This document shows positions 17,887 through 25,911 of a stretch of DNA of 48,992 bases, piece after piece; within the stretch, counting starts at the first letter, position 1, and every line of letters starts with the position of its first letter. The notes beneath the pieces were generated by a model that saw only the letters and a program-made list of their open reading frames with translations, made no database searches and was not told the origin of the DNA. Position numbers and translations under genes: made by a program. The stretch covers positions 1 through 48,992 of the forward strand of contig JAPOUU010000092.1 of the NCBI GenBank assembly GCA_026708505.1, in the 5' to 3' direction. Source of the stretch: Hyphomicrobiales bacterium. Lineage in GTDB: Bacteria > Pseudomonadota > Alphaproteobacteria > JAPOUT01.

Positions 17887-18819
17887 ATGCGCCCGCTCCT
17901 AGCAATCATCACCAGATCGCACCGCCGCCCGCAGAAAGAATCCCTTTTTGCCGGGGTCGCGCTAATCGCGCTCGCCGCAGCCATCACCATTCCAATGGAT
18001 ACCATCGTCAAGCACCTCACAAGCTCGTATAATGTTCTCATACTCCTGTGGGCGCGGTTCTTCTTCCATGCGGTCTTTCTTGCCACCATCGCCGCCGCTA
18101 TCCACGGAGAGCAACTCTTTCGACCTCCGCAGCCAAAACTGCAAATCCTTCGAGGGTTGTGTCTCGCATCCGCATCGCTCTTCTTTTTCTACGCTGTCAA
18201 ATTTCTGCCATTGGCGGATGCGCTTGCGCTTGTGTTTAGTTCGCCACTCGTGCTTACGGCCATTGCTCCCTTCATGCTTGGAGAGAAAGTCGGCGTGCAT
18301 CGATGGGGCGCCGTGATCGTTGGATTTATCGGCGCGTGCATCATCATACGGCCCGGATTCGAAGGTTTTACGTGGCACTCGCTCCTGCCCATCGCAACGG
18401 GCGCATGCTTCGCGCTTTACCTAGTTCTCAACCGCAAACTCTCCAACACCGCTCCGACACTCATTTCGCTCGCAGTCATGGCAATCCCCGGCGCCATTAT
18501 CTTCTCCGCTATCATGCCCGCCGTCTGGGAAACGCCTTTGCCGCAACACATCTGGATACTCCCGCTCATTGGAGTGATGGGGGCATGCGGACACTTCTGC
18601 TACATCCGGGCATACACAAAAGCACCCGCCGTCGCCCTTGCACCTTTCGGATACCTCGAACTTCCCATCGCCGTATTCTTCGGGTGGTTCGTTTTCCACG
18701 AATTCCCCGACAAAGTGACATGGGTGGGAATTAGCGTACTTGTGGCCAGTGGTTTGTACATCCTGCACCGCGAGAGAGTTGTTGCCAAAAAGAATCCAAC
18801 ACAAACACCGTTACAATAA
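17887..18819 (+). CDS. EamA/DMT-family permease
   Basis: A 310-residue membrane protein with about ten hydrophobic segments arranged as two EamA repeats. The pattern around FYAVKFLPLADALALVFSSPL and the second-half APFGYLELPIAVFFGW is typical of the drug/metabolite transporter superfamily (quoted in part). The substrate is unknown, and amino acids or metabolites are common. Its stop codon overlaps the ATG of the DadA-type gene (TAATG), so the two are translationally coupled and may handle the same compound, perhaps a D-amino acid. Confidence 0.88.
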   Translation: MRPLLAIITRSHRRPQKESLFAGVALIALAAAITIPMDTIVKHLTSSYNVLILLWARFFFHAVFLATIAAAIHGEQLFRPPQPKLQILRGLCLASASLFFFYAVKFLPLADALALVFSSPLVLTAIAPFMLGEKVGVHRWGAVIVGFIGACIIIRPGFEGFTWHSLLPIATGACFALYLVLNRKLSNTAPTLISLAVMAIPGAIIFSAIMPAVWETPLPQHIWILPLIGVMGACGHFCYIRAYTKAPAVALAPFGYLELPIAVFFGWFVFHEFPDKVTWVGISVLVASGLYILHRERVVAKKNPTQTPLQ

Positions 18820-20126
18820 TGTCTTCGCACGAGTCTCAAGCAGTCGTTATCGGTGGAGGAATCATCGGCGTTGCGAGTGCGTGGCAACTTGCACGGCACG
18901 GATACCGCGTCACCATCCTTGAGCGTCGCGAGGATATCGCTCTTGAGACCAGTTTCGCAAACGGAGGGCAAATTTCTCCGTCCGAGGTTGCGCCCTGGTC
19001 AAAGCCCGAAACCATCCGTCTCGCGCTCGGGTGGATGCTGCGCGCCAACGCGCCTTTCCGGCTCCGTCTTGCCGCAGACACGCATCAATGGCGCTGGCTG
19101 TGGAACTTTCTCTCCCGGTGCACCCATCGGGCCAACGAGAAAGGGTTTCATCGGCTGTTATCTCTCGCAAGTTACAGCATCGCCGAGATACGGCACGTTC
19201 GAGACACCGCACGGCAAGAAGGCTGGGATCTGGACTATGACGGTTCGCAAGAGGGAATCTTGCGCATCTTTCGAAACCGCGCCGCCCTGGAACGGGAACG
19301 GGATTCTTGTGCATGCCTGGGTGATTGGGGAATGGAGATGCGCGCGCTTACGCCCGACGAGTGCCTGGCCATTGAGCCGGCATTGGCGGCAAACCCGGAG
19401 AATTTCCGCGGCGGCGGTTTGTTCACGCCGCAGGATGAAGGCGGCGATGCGCACCTTTTTGCCCGGGCCTTGTGGGAGAACGCGAAAGCCTCGGGCGTCC
19501 GGGCGCGTTTCGGCGTTGAGGTTGAGGCGTTGGAGCGGAACGGCAGCGGGCGCATTGTTCCTCGTGTCCGGGGCGAGCAACTCGAATGCGACCTCGTCGT
19601 TCTAGCGGCGGGGTGCTGGTCCCGGGAGTTGGCGCTCGGGCTGGGAATCTCTTTGCCCTTGTGGCCGGTGAAAGGTTATTCGCTTACCGCCGAAATCACC
19701 GACGACTCGCGTGCGCCGAAAATCAGCATCACGGACGAGGAGCGCCGCACCGTCTTTACGCGTCTGGGATCGCGTATACGTGTTGCCGGATTGGCGGAAG
19801 TCGCACGATCGACCAATGAGGGTTTTGATCCCGGGCGCGCACGTGTGCTTGTGCATAATCTCGAGCATGTTTTTCCCGATTCGTTTGATCCGGGCACGAT
19901 GCATTTCTGGCATGGCTATCGACCGATGATGTGGGATTCGATTCCGTTTATCGGCAAGGCGCCCGGATGCGACGGGTTGTGGTTCAACCTCGGACACGGT
20001 TCGCTGGGATGGAGTTTTTCGATGGGAGCCGCCGCATTGCTTGCGCAACTCATCGATAACGAAGATCCTGCCATTGACCCCGCTCCCTACGACCCGCAAC
20101 AAAGGTTGCAGTCGCTACGGCAATAG
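18819..20126 (+). CDS. dadA: D-amino-acid dehydrogenase (DadA-type FAD oxidoreductase)
   Basis: A 435-residue flavoenzyme of the DAO family. The dinucleotide fold VIGGGIIGVASAWQLARHG (residues about 10-28) binds FAD, and the C-terminal FNLGHGSLGWSFSMGAA closes the site. The region LPLWPVKGYSLTAEI matches DadA, which oxidises D-amino acids to keto acids and passes electrons to the respiratory chain. A sarcosine- or glycine-oxidase-like substrate cannot be excluded. It is coupled to the EamA gene. Its 3' end overlaps the convergent 929-residue gene by 12 bp. Confidence 0.86.
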   Translation: MSSHESQAVVIGGGIIGVASAWQLARHGYRVTILERREDIALETSFANGGQISPSEVAPWSKPETIRLALGWMLRANAPFRLRLAADTHQWRWLWNFLSRCTHRANEKGFHRLLSLASYSIAEIRHVRDTARQEGWDLDYDGSQEGILRIFRNRAALERERDSCACLGDWGMEMRALTPDECLAIEPALAANPENFRGGGLFTPQDEGGDAHLFARALWENAKASGVRARFGVEVEALERNGSGRIVPRVRGEQLECDLVVLAAGCWSRELALGLGISLPLWPVKGYSLTAEITDDSRAPKISITDEERRTVFTRLGSRIRVAGLAEVARSTNEGFDPGRARVLVHNLEHVFPDSFDPGTMHFWHGYRPMMWDSIPFIGKAPGCDGLWFNLGHGSLGWSFSMGAAALLAQLIDNEDPAIDPAPYDPQQRLQSLRQ

Positions 20127-22904
20127 GTTTGCGGGAAGTCCTCGATTCAATCTCTCCAAAGCCTCGCTCTCGCGCCCCAGCCCTGTTGAAATGCCGCGGC
20201 GATGCCATTGCGAACCGGTGTTTTCGAGCGCGGGAATCTCCTGTTGCGCGCTCGAAGCCATCGCCAGGTGTTTCGTTGCCGCATCCACCTCGCCGACACG
20301 AGACAATCCGTCACGCGAACTTAAAACCGGTAGCTCTCCCGTCAACGAAAGCAGCAATGAAACCCGTGCCGGATAGGATTCAATCCTGCCCGCATTCGAT
20401 ATGCCGTTTTGCCAGCCGTTTTTCACCTCGCGCGACAGCTGTGCAATTTCCGCGCGCAACCGGCGGCGCTCTTGCAAATTCGCCTGCAGTTGCCCGTAGG
20501 ACATTTCCGCAAAACGCGAGTGGCGGCCGTTATGGTCAACACGCCAGCGCAATTCCCTCTCCAACGTTTCCATCTCCCGGTCAATGCGCGCCATCTCCGT
20601 TGCGGCCTTGCCGCCAATCTCCCTCTGTCGCTTTGATCCGACCAATGTGTTCATCAGCGCATCCGATTCGACCATCCGATAACCCCGATGGCTGCGAGAA
20701 GTATCTTCTACAAATCCGGCCTGCAAAACCGACACTTTTGCGCGGACATCCTTCTTTTTTCCATCCACTGAAAGCGCCAGACGGACAGGCTCGCCATTGT
20801 TTTCCAATTTCTCCAACGCCCGCCGCTGGCGGTTCCAAACCTCACGGCTCGACTTCGCATCGGCATTCTTCCCTCCATTCAGAAACGCCAGCGAATATAA
20901 CGGCAAGTCAACAACTTCGCCCGCCAGCGCCCGCGCACGCAAATCTCCGTCTAAATTCAACTGCGTTGCGGCCAAATCCTTCGCCATCGAAAACGCCGCG
21001 GCATCCGTCCGTGATTCGTTCGAATCACCCGCATGCGGGGCCAAATCCGCTGCAACCTGCTCCCGGACCGCATCCGGAAGGGCGCGGAAGTTTTCGTCTT
21101 GCAGCACAGGTGCGTCAAAAAAGCCATGGCGCAACGAGATAAACGCGTTCTGCTCGTTTTGCGAGTTCGCGCCGACAGTCAGGTCGCTTAATGCGAGGTT
21201 GGGAACGCCAAGATAGCGATTTACGTCACTTGAGGGCAGGCCGTTAACCGGCTCGCCCGCGACAACATAGGAATCCTGCGCGCCGCTCGAGAGATGCTTT
21301 CCAGGAATAATGCGGGAGCGAACCTGGCCCAATCGCTCGGCAACATCTGCGGGCGGTGAGATCTCCAAGTCAATAATCTGCCAAGGCTGTTGCGCCACCG
21401 CAAGCGACCTGCCGCGCTGCAGGGATGAGCGCCACTGCGACGAAGGTATGTCCGGGAATATTTCCGACAGGCGTGTCTGCGCCTGTGCGAGTTCATCAAC
21501 GTTGTCTTCGGGTGCGCGCAGCAAATGTATCAATTCGCCTTCGCGGGCGCGTCCGGCCAGTGCGCGTCCCTGCGATTCCATTGATGCGGCGCGCTCGTCC
21601 AATTCAAGCGCCAGCGACTCCAATTTTTGCACGCTTTTATCTTCCAGCAGCGTTTGCGGGTCGTTCGCCAGCCTCACGGCTTGATAACGCTCGTTGATTG
21701 CATGACGCGCGCCGCGAATATCCAAGATACTCGAGTTAATTCTATCCAGCATGTTGCCCGCGCGGGTTTCCGGCAGCAAGTCGCTCAGATGCGTCGAAAG
21801 GTCCGCGAGCGCCATGTGTTCCTCCGCAAGCATATTCCCCAAAGAGCGCAGCACCGCTTCCGTCTCCACCGCCTCGTTGCTTAACGCTCCGCGCTCCATG
21901 TGTGCGGTCAGCATCTCGTCCAGGCGCCGCTGGATTCCTCCCAGCGCATCCATGTGATTGCGCAGCAATTGCGATAACTCCTTGCGCTCGGCAGGGGATG
22001 CGCTGCCATTCTCGACGCGTTGCGCGATTGAGCGCATGTGTTCGCTGTCCCCCTCCAGGACATTCATGTAGCCGCGTGCCGCCTGAAGGTCGAGACGCTC
22101 GGCATCCGAAACGCCTCCCTGCTCCCGCCCGCCAAGCGAGGCAATCTCCGCGCCCATTGCGTGCGAGGGCAATCCCGCAAGCGATGTCATCGCTTCGTTC
22201 ACGGTTTTCGTCGCCGGCAGAGGCGCGGCGGGTAAAGAGACCGTGTCGCTGTCGGCGAGCGCTTCAGCGTAAGAATCCGTCCGGCGCAGTCCCGTGGATA
22301 TTGCCGTTGCCGCCGGTGTCAGCGACGTCGTTGCAAACAGCGCGTTTTGGGCTTCCAGGGCCTGCTCGTAAGAATTCGCGCGGCGCAGCACATGACTGCG
22401 CGGTATATCCAACGCGGCAATTTCTCCGATTTTCTTTTCGGGTTGCGGGGAAGAGCGCGCAGGCGATTCCCATCCGGTGCGACGCCGAAACAACGGCGTT
22501 TGCGCCTCTTTCTCCAGCACCCGGGCAGGCGTGCGGCGGGATTCTTCATCCCCGGCCGCCGCGGGAATGTCGGTCAGGGAATTCTGCCGGTAGAGGCCCG
22601 TGCCGCCGATGGATTTGGAAGTTAACTTTCCCTTGCCCCAGGCGCGATCGAGGCGGCGCTCTGCCTTCTCCTCAAGGCTTTTTTTCTTTTTAAAGATGCG
22701 TTTGCGCTTGTTTTTCTTGCCCCCGGCAAGCAATCCATGCTCTCCCAGCTTGCCGTGGCGCAAATCCTCTTCCTTCGGCTTTGTTCGCACGGCCGAAGGA
22801 TTGGCTGCCGTTATTGTTTTTCCAGTTGATAGCGCGTTGCTTACGCGCGAGAAGAGAGGCATGGGGGATTTGTCCTTCCGGAGTTGTTTGCGATGTTGAA
22901 GCAT
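20115..22904 (-). CDS. 929-residue protein with IpgD/SopB-like domain and degenerate phosphatase loop
   Basis: No signal peptide or membrane helix is visible. Residues 62-76 are a dense Lys/Arg patch. LYRQNSL (104-110), LRRANSY (173-179) and LRRTDSY (206-212) form a repeated motif, and about 250-530 is rich in heptad-like helices. From about residue 585 the order of motifs follows my recollection of Shigella IpgD and Salmonella SopB: RHG (592-594), an AL-x-G-x-VDL strand, an ALEKL/EPVRL strand pair, then SYPARVSLLLSLTGELPVL directly before S-R-D-G-L-S-R-V-G (863-871) and VDAATKHL. In IpgD this is the C-x5-R loop with D-A-E-I-K after it. Here Cys is Ser863 while Arg869 is kept, so phosphatase activity is probably lost. 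AAGGAG lies 8 bp before the start. It is 24 bp downstream of rpe. The homology is remote and was not tested by search. Confidence 0.6.
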   Translation of the reverse strand: MLQHRKQLRKDKSPMPLFSRVSNALSTGKTITAANPSAVRTKPKEEDLRHGKLGEHGLLAGGKKNKRKRIFKKKKSLEEKAERRLDRAWGKGKLTSKSIGGTGLYRQNSLTDIPAAAGDEESRRTPARVLEKEAQTPLFRRRTGWESPARSSPQPEKKIGEIAALDIPRSHVLRRANSYEQALEAQNALFATTSLTPAATAISTGLRRTDSYAEALADSDTVSLPAAPLPATKTVNEAMTSLAGLPSHAMGAEIASLGGREQGGVSDAERLDLQAARGYMNVLEGDSEHMRSIAQRVENGSASPAERKELSQLLRNHMDALGGIQRRLDEMLTAHMERGALSNEAVETEAVLRSLGNMLAEEHMALADLSTHLSDLLPETRAGNMLDRINSSILDIRGARHAINERYQAVRLANDPQTLLEDKSVQKLESLALELDERAASMESQGRALAGRAREGELIHLLRAPEDNVDELAQAQTRLSEIFPDIPSSQWRSSLQRGRSLAVAQQPWQIIDLEISPPADVAERLGQVRSRIIPGKHLSSGAQDSYVVAGEPVNGLPSSDVNRYLGVPNLALSDLTVGANSQNEQNAFISLRHGFFDAPVLQDENFRALPDAVREQVAADLAPHAGDSNESRTDAAAFSMAKDLAATQLNLDGDLRARALAGEVVDLPLYSLAFLNGGKNADAKSSREVWNRQRRALEKLENNGEPVRLALSVDGKKKDVRAKVSVLQAGFVEDTSRSHRGYRMVESDALMNTLVGSKRQREIGGKAATEMARIDREMETLERELRWRVDHNGRHSRFAEMSYGQLQANLQERRRLRAEIAQLSREVKNGWQNGISNAGRIESYPARVSLLLSLTGELPVLSSRDGLSRVGEVDAATKHLAMASSAQQEIPALENTGSQWHRRGISTGLGRESEALERLNRGLPANLLP

Positions 22905-22928
22905 CGCCCAAACTCCTTAACAAATCCT

Positions 22929-23597
22929 TTACGCGCCGCTAGCCTCCCCGCGCAACGCCGCCAAATTATCCGCGTACATTTCCGGGCCGCCGGCAAACGC
23001 CGCCGTTCCCGCAACCAAGACATTTGCTCCCGCCGCAACAGCCAGGGGGGCGGTTTCCCTGTTGATTCCCCCGTCCACCTGCAAATCAATTTCAAGTCCG
23101 GCCGCATCGATGCGTTTGCGGCATGCTTCAATCTTCTCCAGTTGCGAGTGTAAAAACGCCTGTCCGCCAAAGCCCGGATTGACCGTCATTACCAAAATCA
23201 CATCCACGTCCGTTATCACCGATTCGATGCTCGACAGCGGCGTTCCCGGATTCAGCACGACCCCGGCGCGGCAGCCCGCCTCGCGTATCCGTGCCAGGCT
23301 CCGATGCAAATGCGCTCCCGATTCCGGGTGTACGCTGATAATGTTCGAGCCGGCTTCCACAAATGCGTCCAAATGCCTTTCCACGGGCGCAATCATCAGA
23401 TGCGTGTCAAACGGCAGGTCGCTGCATCCGCGCAACGCCTTAATCACGCCCGGTCCAATCGTCAGGTTGGGAACAAAATGGCCGTCCATCACATCAATAT
23501 GGATAGAATCAGCCCCGGCCGAGGTCATTGCGCGAACCTCGTCACCCAGGCGGGTGAAATCCGCCGCCAGTATCGAAGGTGCCATTTTCACCGGCAT
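22929..23597 (-). CDS. rpe: Ribulose-phosphate 3-epimerase
   Basis: A 222-residue TIM-barrel enzyme that interconverts ribulose 5-phosphate and xylulose 5-phosphate in the pentose phosphate pathway. Metal and catalytic residues are visible in IHIDVMDGHFVPNLTIG (His and Asp), THLMI, VNPGFGGQ and QVDGGIN. The frame's first start is a GTG at 23612, but GGAG lies 9 bp before the ATG at 23597, where the conserved sequence also starts. The IpgD-like gene follows after 24 bp on the same strand. Confidence 0.95.
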   Translation of the reverse strand: MPVKMAPSILAADFTRLGDEVRAMTSAGADSIHIDVMDGHFVPNLTIGPGVIKALRGCSDLPFDTHLMIAPVERHLDAFVEAGSNIISVHPESGAHLHRSLARIREAGCRAGVVLNPGTPLSSIESVITDVDVILVMTVNPGFGGQAFLHSQLEKIEACRKRIDAAGLEIDLQVDGGINRETAPLAVAAGANVLVAGTAAFAGGPEMYADNLAALRGEASGA

Positions 23598-23636
23598 TGC
23601 AAAAAACTCCACATAAATCCCTCATAATCGAGTATA

Positions 23637-25061
23637 ATGGCGGCAGACATGTTTTCAATCATAACCGCCATACTACACCACAAACGCTGTAAAGTCCGCA
23701 AGAGCGTCTTTGCGCTTGTGTGCGCTGTCGCGCTGCTCATGCCCGTCCATGCCTTCGCGGTTTCAACCATCCGGGACGCCGAAATCGAGAATATGCTCCG
23801 GGAATACTCGGACCCCATCTTCATAGCGGCCGGGCTCCAGCCTAAAGCCGTGAAAATCCACATTGTCAACGATCGGAGAATTAACGCCTTCGTTGCGAAC
23901 GGACAGCAAATCTATCTCTTTGCCGGGCTTTTCGACCGGATGAAGACGCCCGAGATGATCATCGGCATCGTTGCGCATGAAACCGGACACCTGGCGGGCG
24001 GACACCTGCCGAAAACCTCGGACGCCCTCGAACGCGCGCAAGTTCCCATTATCCTCTCGACGCTGCTCGGCATCGGAGCCGTTGCCGCGGGAGCCGGAGA
24101 TGTAGGCGCCGCGATAATTGCCGCGGGACAAACCGTTGGCGAGCGCTCCTTCCTCAGCTACTCCCGGGCCCAGGAGGCTTCCGCCGACCAGGCCGCTCTC
24201 AGCTATCTTGAAGCCAGCGGTGAAACCGCACGCGGGCTTCTTGAGGTTTTCCAGCTCTTCGGTGCGGAAGAGCGGGCCTCGGGTCTCGATCAAGGCGATT
24301 CCTACGCCTCGTCGCATCCGCTTTCCTACGAACGCTTCGCGGCTCTTGAAAACCGCGCCAAACTCTCGCCCTATTATGACAGCATGTCCGAGGAGCGGCA
24401 GTATCAATATGATCTTGTGAGGGCGAAGTTGCGCGGTTTTCTCGATGACCCCGTAGTCACCATGCGGCGTTATCCAGACTACGACCAAAGTGACCCGGCC
24501 TTGTACTCGCGCTCGGTCGCCTATTACCAGCAGGGAGATACGCGGCGTGCCGTCGAAGAGATAGACGTTCTCATCTCTCGCCATCCCGACAATCCTTACT
24601 TCCACGAACTTCGAGGGCAGATTCTCCTGGAAGGAGGAAAAATCGCCGAATCCATTAGCGCTTATGACAAGGCTATTGAGCTCGCGCCCGACGAGTCGCT
24701 TATTCTCACCGCTCTTGGAAGCGCGTTGGTTGCACAAGAAGGCGCCGATGAAAATCGTCGAGCCATCCCCATACTTCAACGAGCCGTCGAACTCGATGAA
24801 CAAAATCCTTTTGCCATGAGACAACTCGCGTTGGCGTATGCGCGGGACGGCCGTCTCGGTTTTGCCGAACTTACCAGCGCCGAGCGCGCATTTTTACTGG
24901 GGGACGTCAAGCAGGCGAAACTTCATGTTCAACGTGCCATGTCGAAATTAGAAGAACGTTCTCCCGCATGGCAACGGGCGCGGGATATCCAGCAACAAGT
25001 CGCAGCCCTTGAGGCAAAAGCGGCCGAAGAAAACCGCCGCCGCGGAAAGCGTGCTCCCTAG
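23637..25061 (+). CDS. M48-family metalloprotease with TPR domain (BepA-like)
   Basis: A 474-residue exported protein. A signal peptide lies within residues 20-41. The zinc site HETGH is at 114-118, with the third ligand likely Glu180 in QEASAD. From about 285 on, TPR repeats are visible (YFHELRGQILLEGGKIAESISAYDKAIELAP, quoted for shape only). This layout is that of BepA/YfgC, a periplasmic protease and chaperone that helps assemble outer-membrane LptD and degrades stalled proteins. No good Shine-Dalgarno marks the start, and Met5 (23649) is an alternative. Its last codons overlap the convergent DUF1223 gene by 4 bp. Confidence 0.9.
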   Translation: MAADMFSIITAILHHKRCKVRKSVFALVCAVALLMPVHAFAVSTIRDAEIENMLREYSDPIFIAAGLQPKAVKIHIVNDRRINAFVANGQQIYLFAGLFDRMKTPEMIIGIVAHETGHLAGGHLPKTSDALERAQVPIILSTLLGIGAVAAGAGDVGAAIIAAGQTVGERSFLSYSRAQEASADQAALSYLEASGETARGLLEVFQLFGAEERASGLDQGDSYASSHPLSYERFAALENRAKLSPYYDSMSEERQYQYDLVRAKLRGFLDDPVVTMRRYPDYDQSDPALYSRSVAYYQQGDTRRAVEEIDVLISRHPDNPYFHELRGQILLEGGKIAESISAYDKAIELAPDESLILTALGSALVAQEGADENRRAIPILQRAVELDEQNPFAMRQLALAYARDGRLGFAELTSAERAFLLGDVKQAKLHVQRAMSKLEERSPAWQRARDIQQQVAALEAKAAEENRRRGKRAP

Positions 25062-25834
25062 GATTCCGTGGGGGAGGGGTGTTTCACCCAAACGGTGCCG
25101 AGAACCGGGCCGATGCCGCGCCGGTTGCCTTCATCGGCCTGCAGGATTAGCGCGATGCCGTCGGATGCCTCGCCGCCCTCAAGGGGAACGCTGACCGTCC
25201 AACCGCCGCCATACCAACGCCCCAGCGGTACCATCTCGCGTGCAACGTTAGCGTATGTGATCGTGTGACCGCGGTTTTCGCCGCGTCCGATGTCCACCGG
25301 CACTTGTCCGCGCAAACGAACCAGCCATAAGGTCGCCGAGTCGGCTCCCGTCAATCCCGATGAAACATGCGCCTGCACGGAGCCGTCCGACTCGCGCGAA
25401 ACCCGCAAGTCCGCTCCGGCGCCCGAGCCGCTTGCCAAAGCTTCACGCCGGCGTTCAATTATCCGCCGCACGACGCTTTCGCGCGAACCGACCGTGTCCA
25501 CCTGCCCGTCCACTACCATCTGCGGCGTATACACCCGCGTTTTTCCTTGAACCGAGGCATACGAGCGCTGCCGGTTTGTGAATGCCGGCGACGCCAGCGT
25601 GTCCTTCCAGCCAAGATAGTCCCAATAATCCACCGGCAGGGAAATCAACAGGACATCCTCCGTCTCCGCGCTCAACCGCACCGCGAATTCATCCGCGGGC
25701 GGGCACGACGAGCATCCCTGGCTTGTAAACAATTCCACCAGCACCGGGCGAACGTCCGCCGAGCTTCCCCGCGCGCCAACGACCATTATGATGCCGATGC
25801 TCAAACCCAATAACAATTTTTGCAATGTTTTCAT
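25058..25834 (-). CDS. DUF1223 thioredoxin-like secreted protein
   Basis: A 258-residue protein with a signal peptide (about residues 5-26) and a thioredoxin-like start, LVELFTSQGCSSCPPAD, with Cys41 and Cys44 as a CxxC pair. PVDYWDYLGWKD and YTPQMVVDGQ are typical of DUF1223. A redox role in the periplasm is likely, but no substrate is established. The Met at 25834 was chosen because it starts at the basic n-region of the signal peptide; the open frame begins at 25885. Confidence 0.88.
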   Translation of the reverse strand: MKTLQKLLLGLSIGIIMVVGARGSSADVRPVLVELFTSQGCSSCPPADEFAVRLSAETEDVLLISLPVDYWDYLGWKDTLASPAFTNRQRSYASVQGKTRVYTPQMVVDGQVDTVGSRESVVRRIIERRREALASGSGAGADLRVSRESDGSVQAHVSSGLTGADSATLWLVRLRGQVPVDIGRGENRGHTITYANVAREMVPLGRWYGGGWTVSVPLEGGEASDGIALILQADEGNRRGIGPVLGTVWVKHPSPTES

Positions 25835-25911
25835 CTTATTCCTTATTTTCCAGTTCCCCTGAAATACTATACGCCTCGCTATCAAACTATACCGGTAACA
25901 ACTAGGTGATT

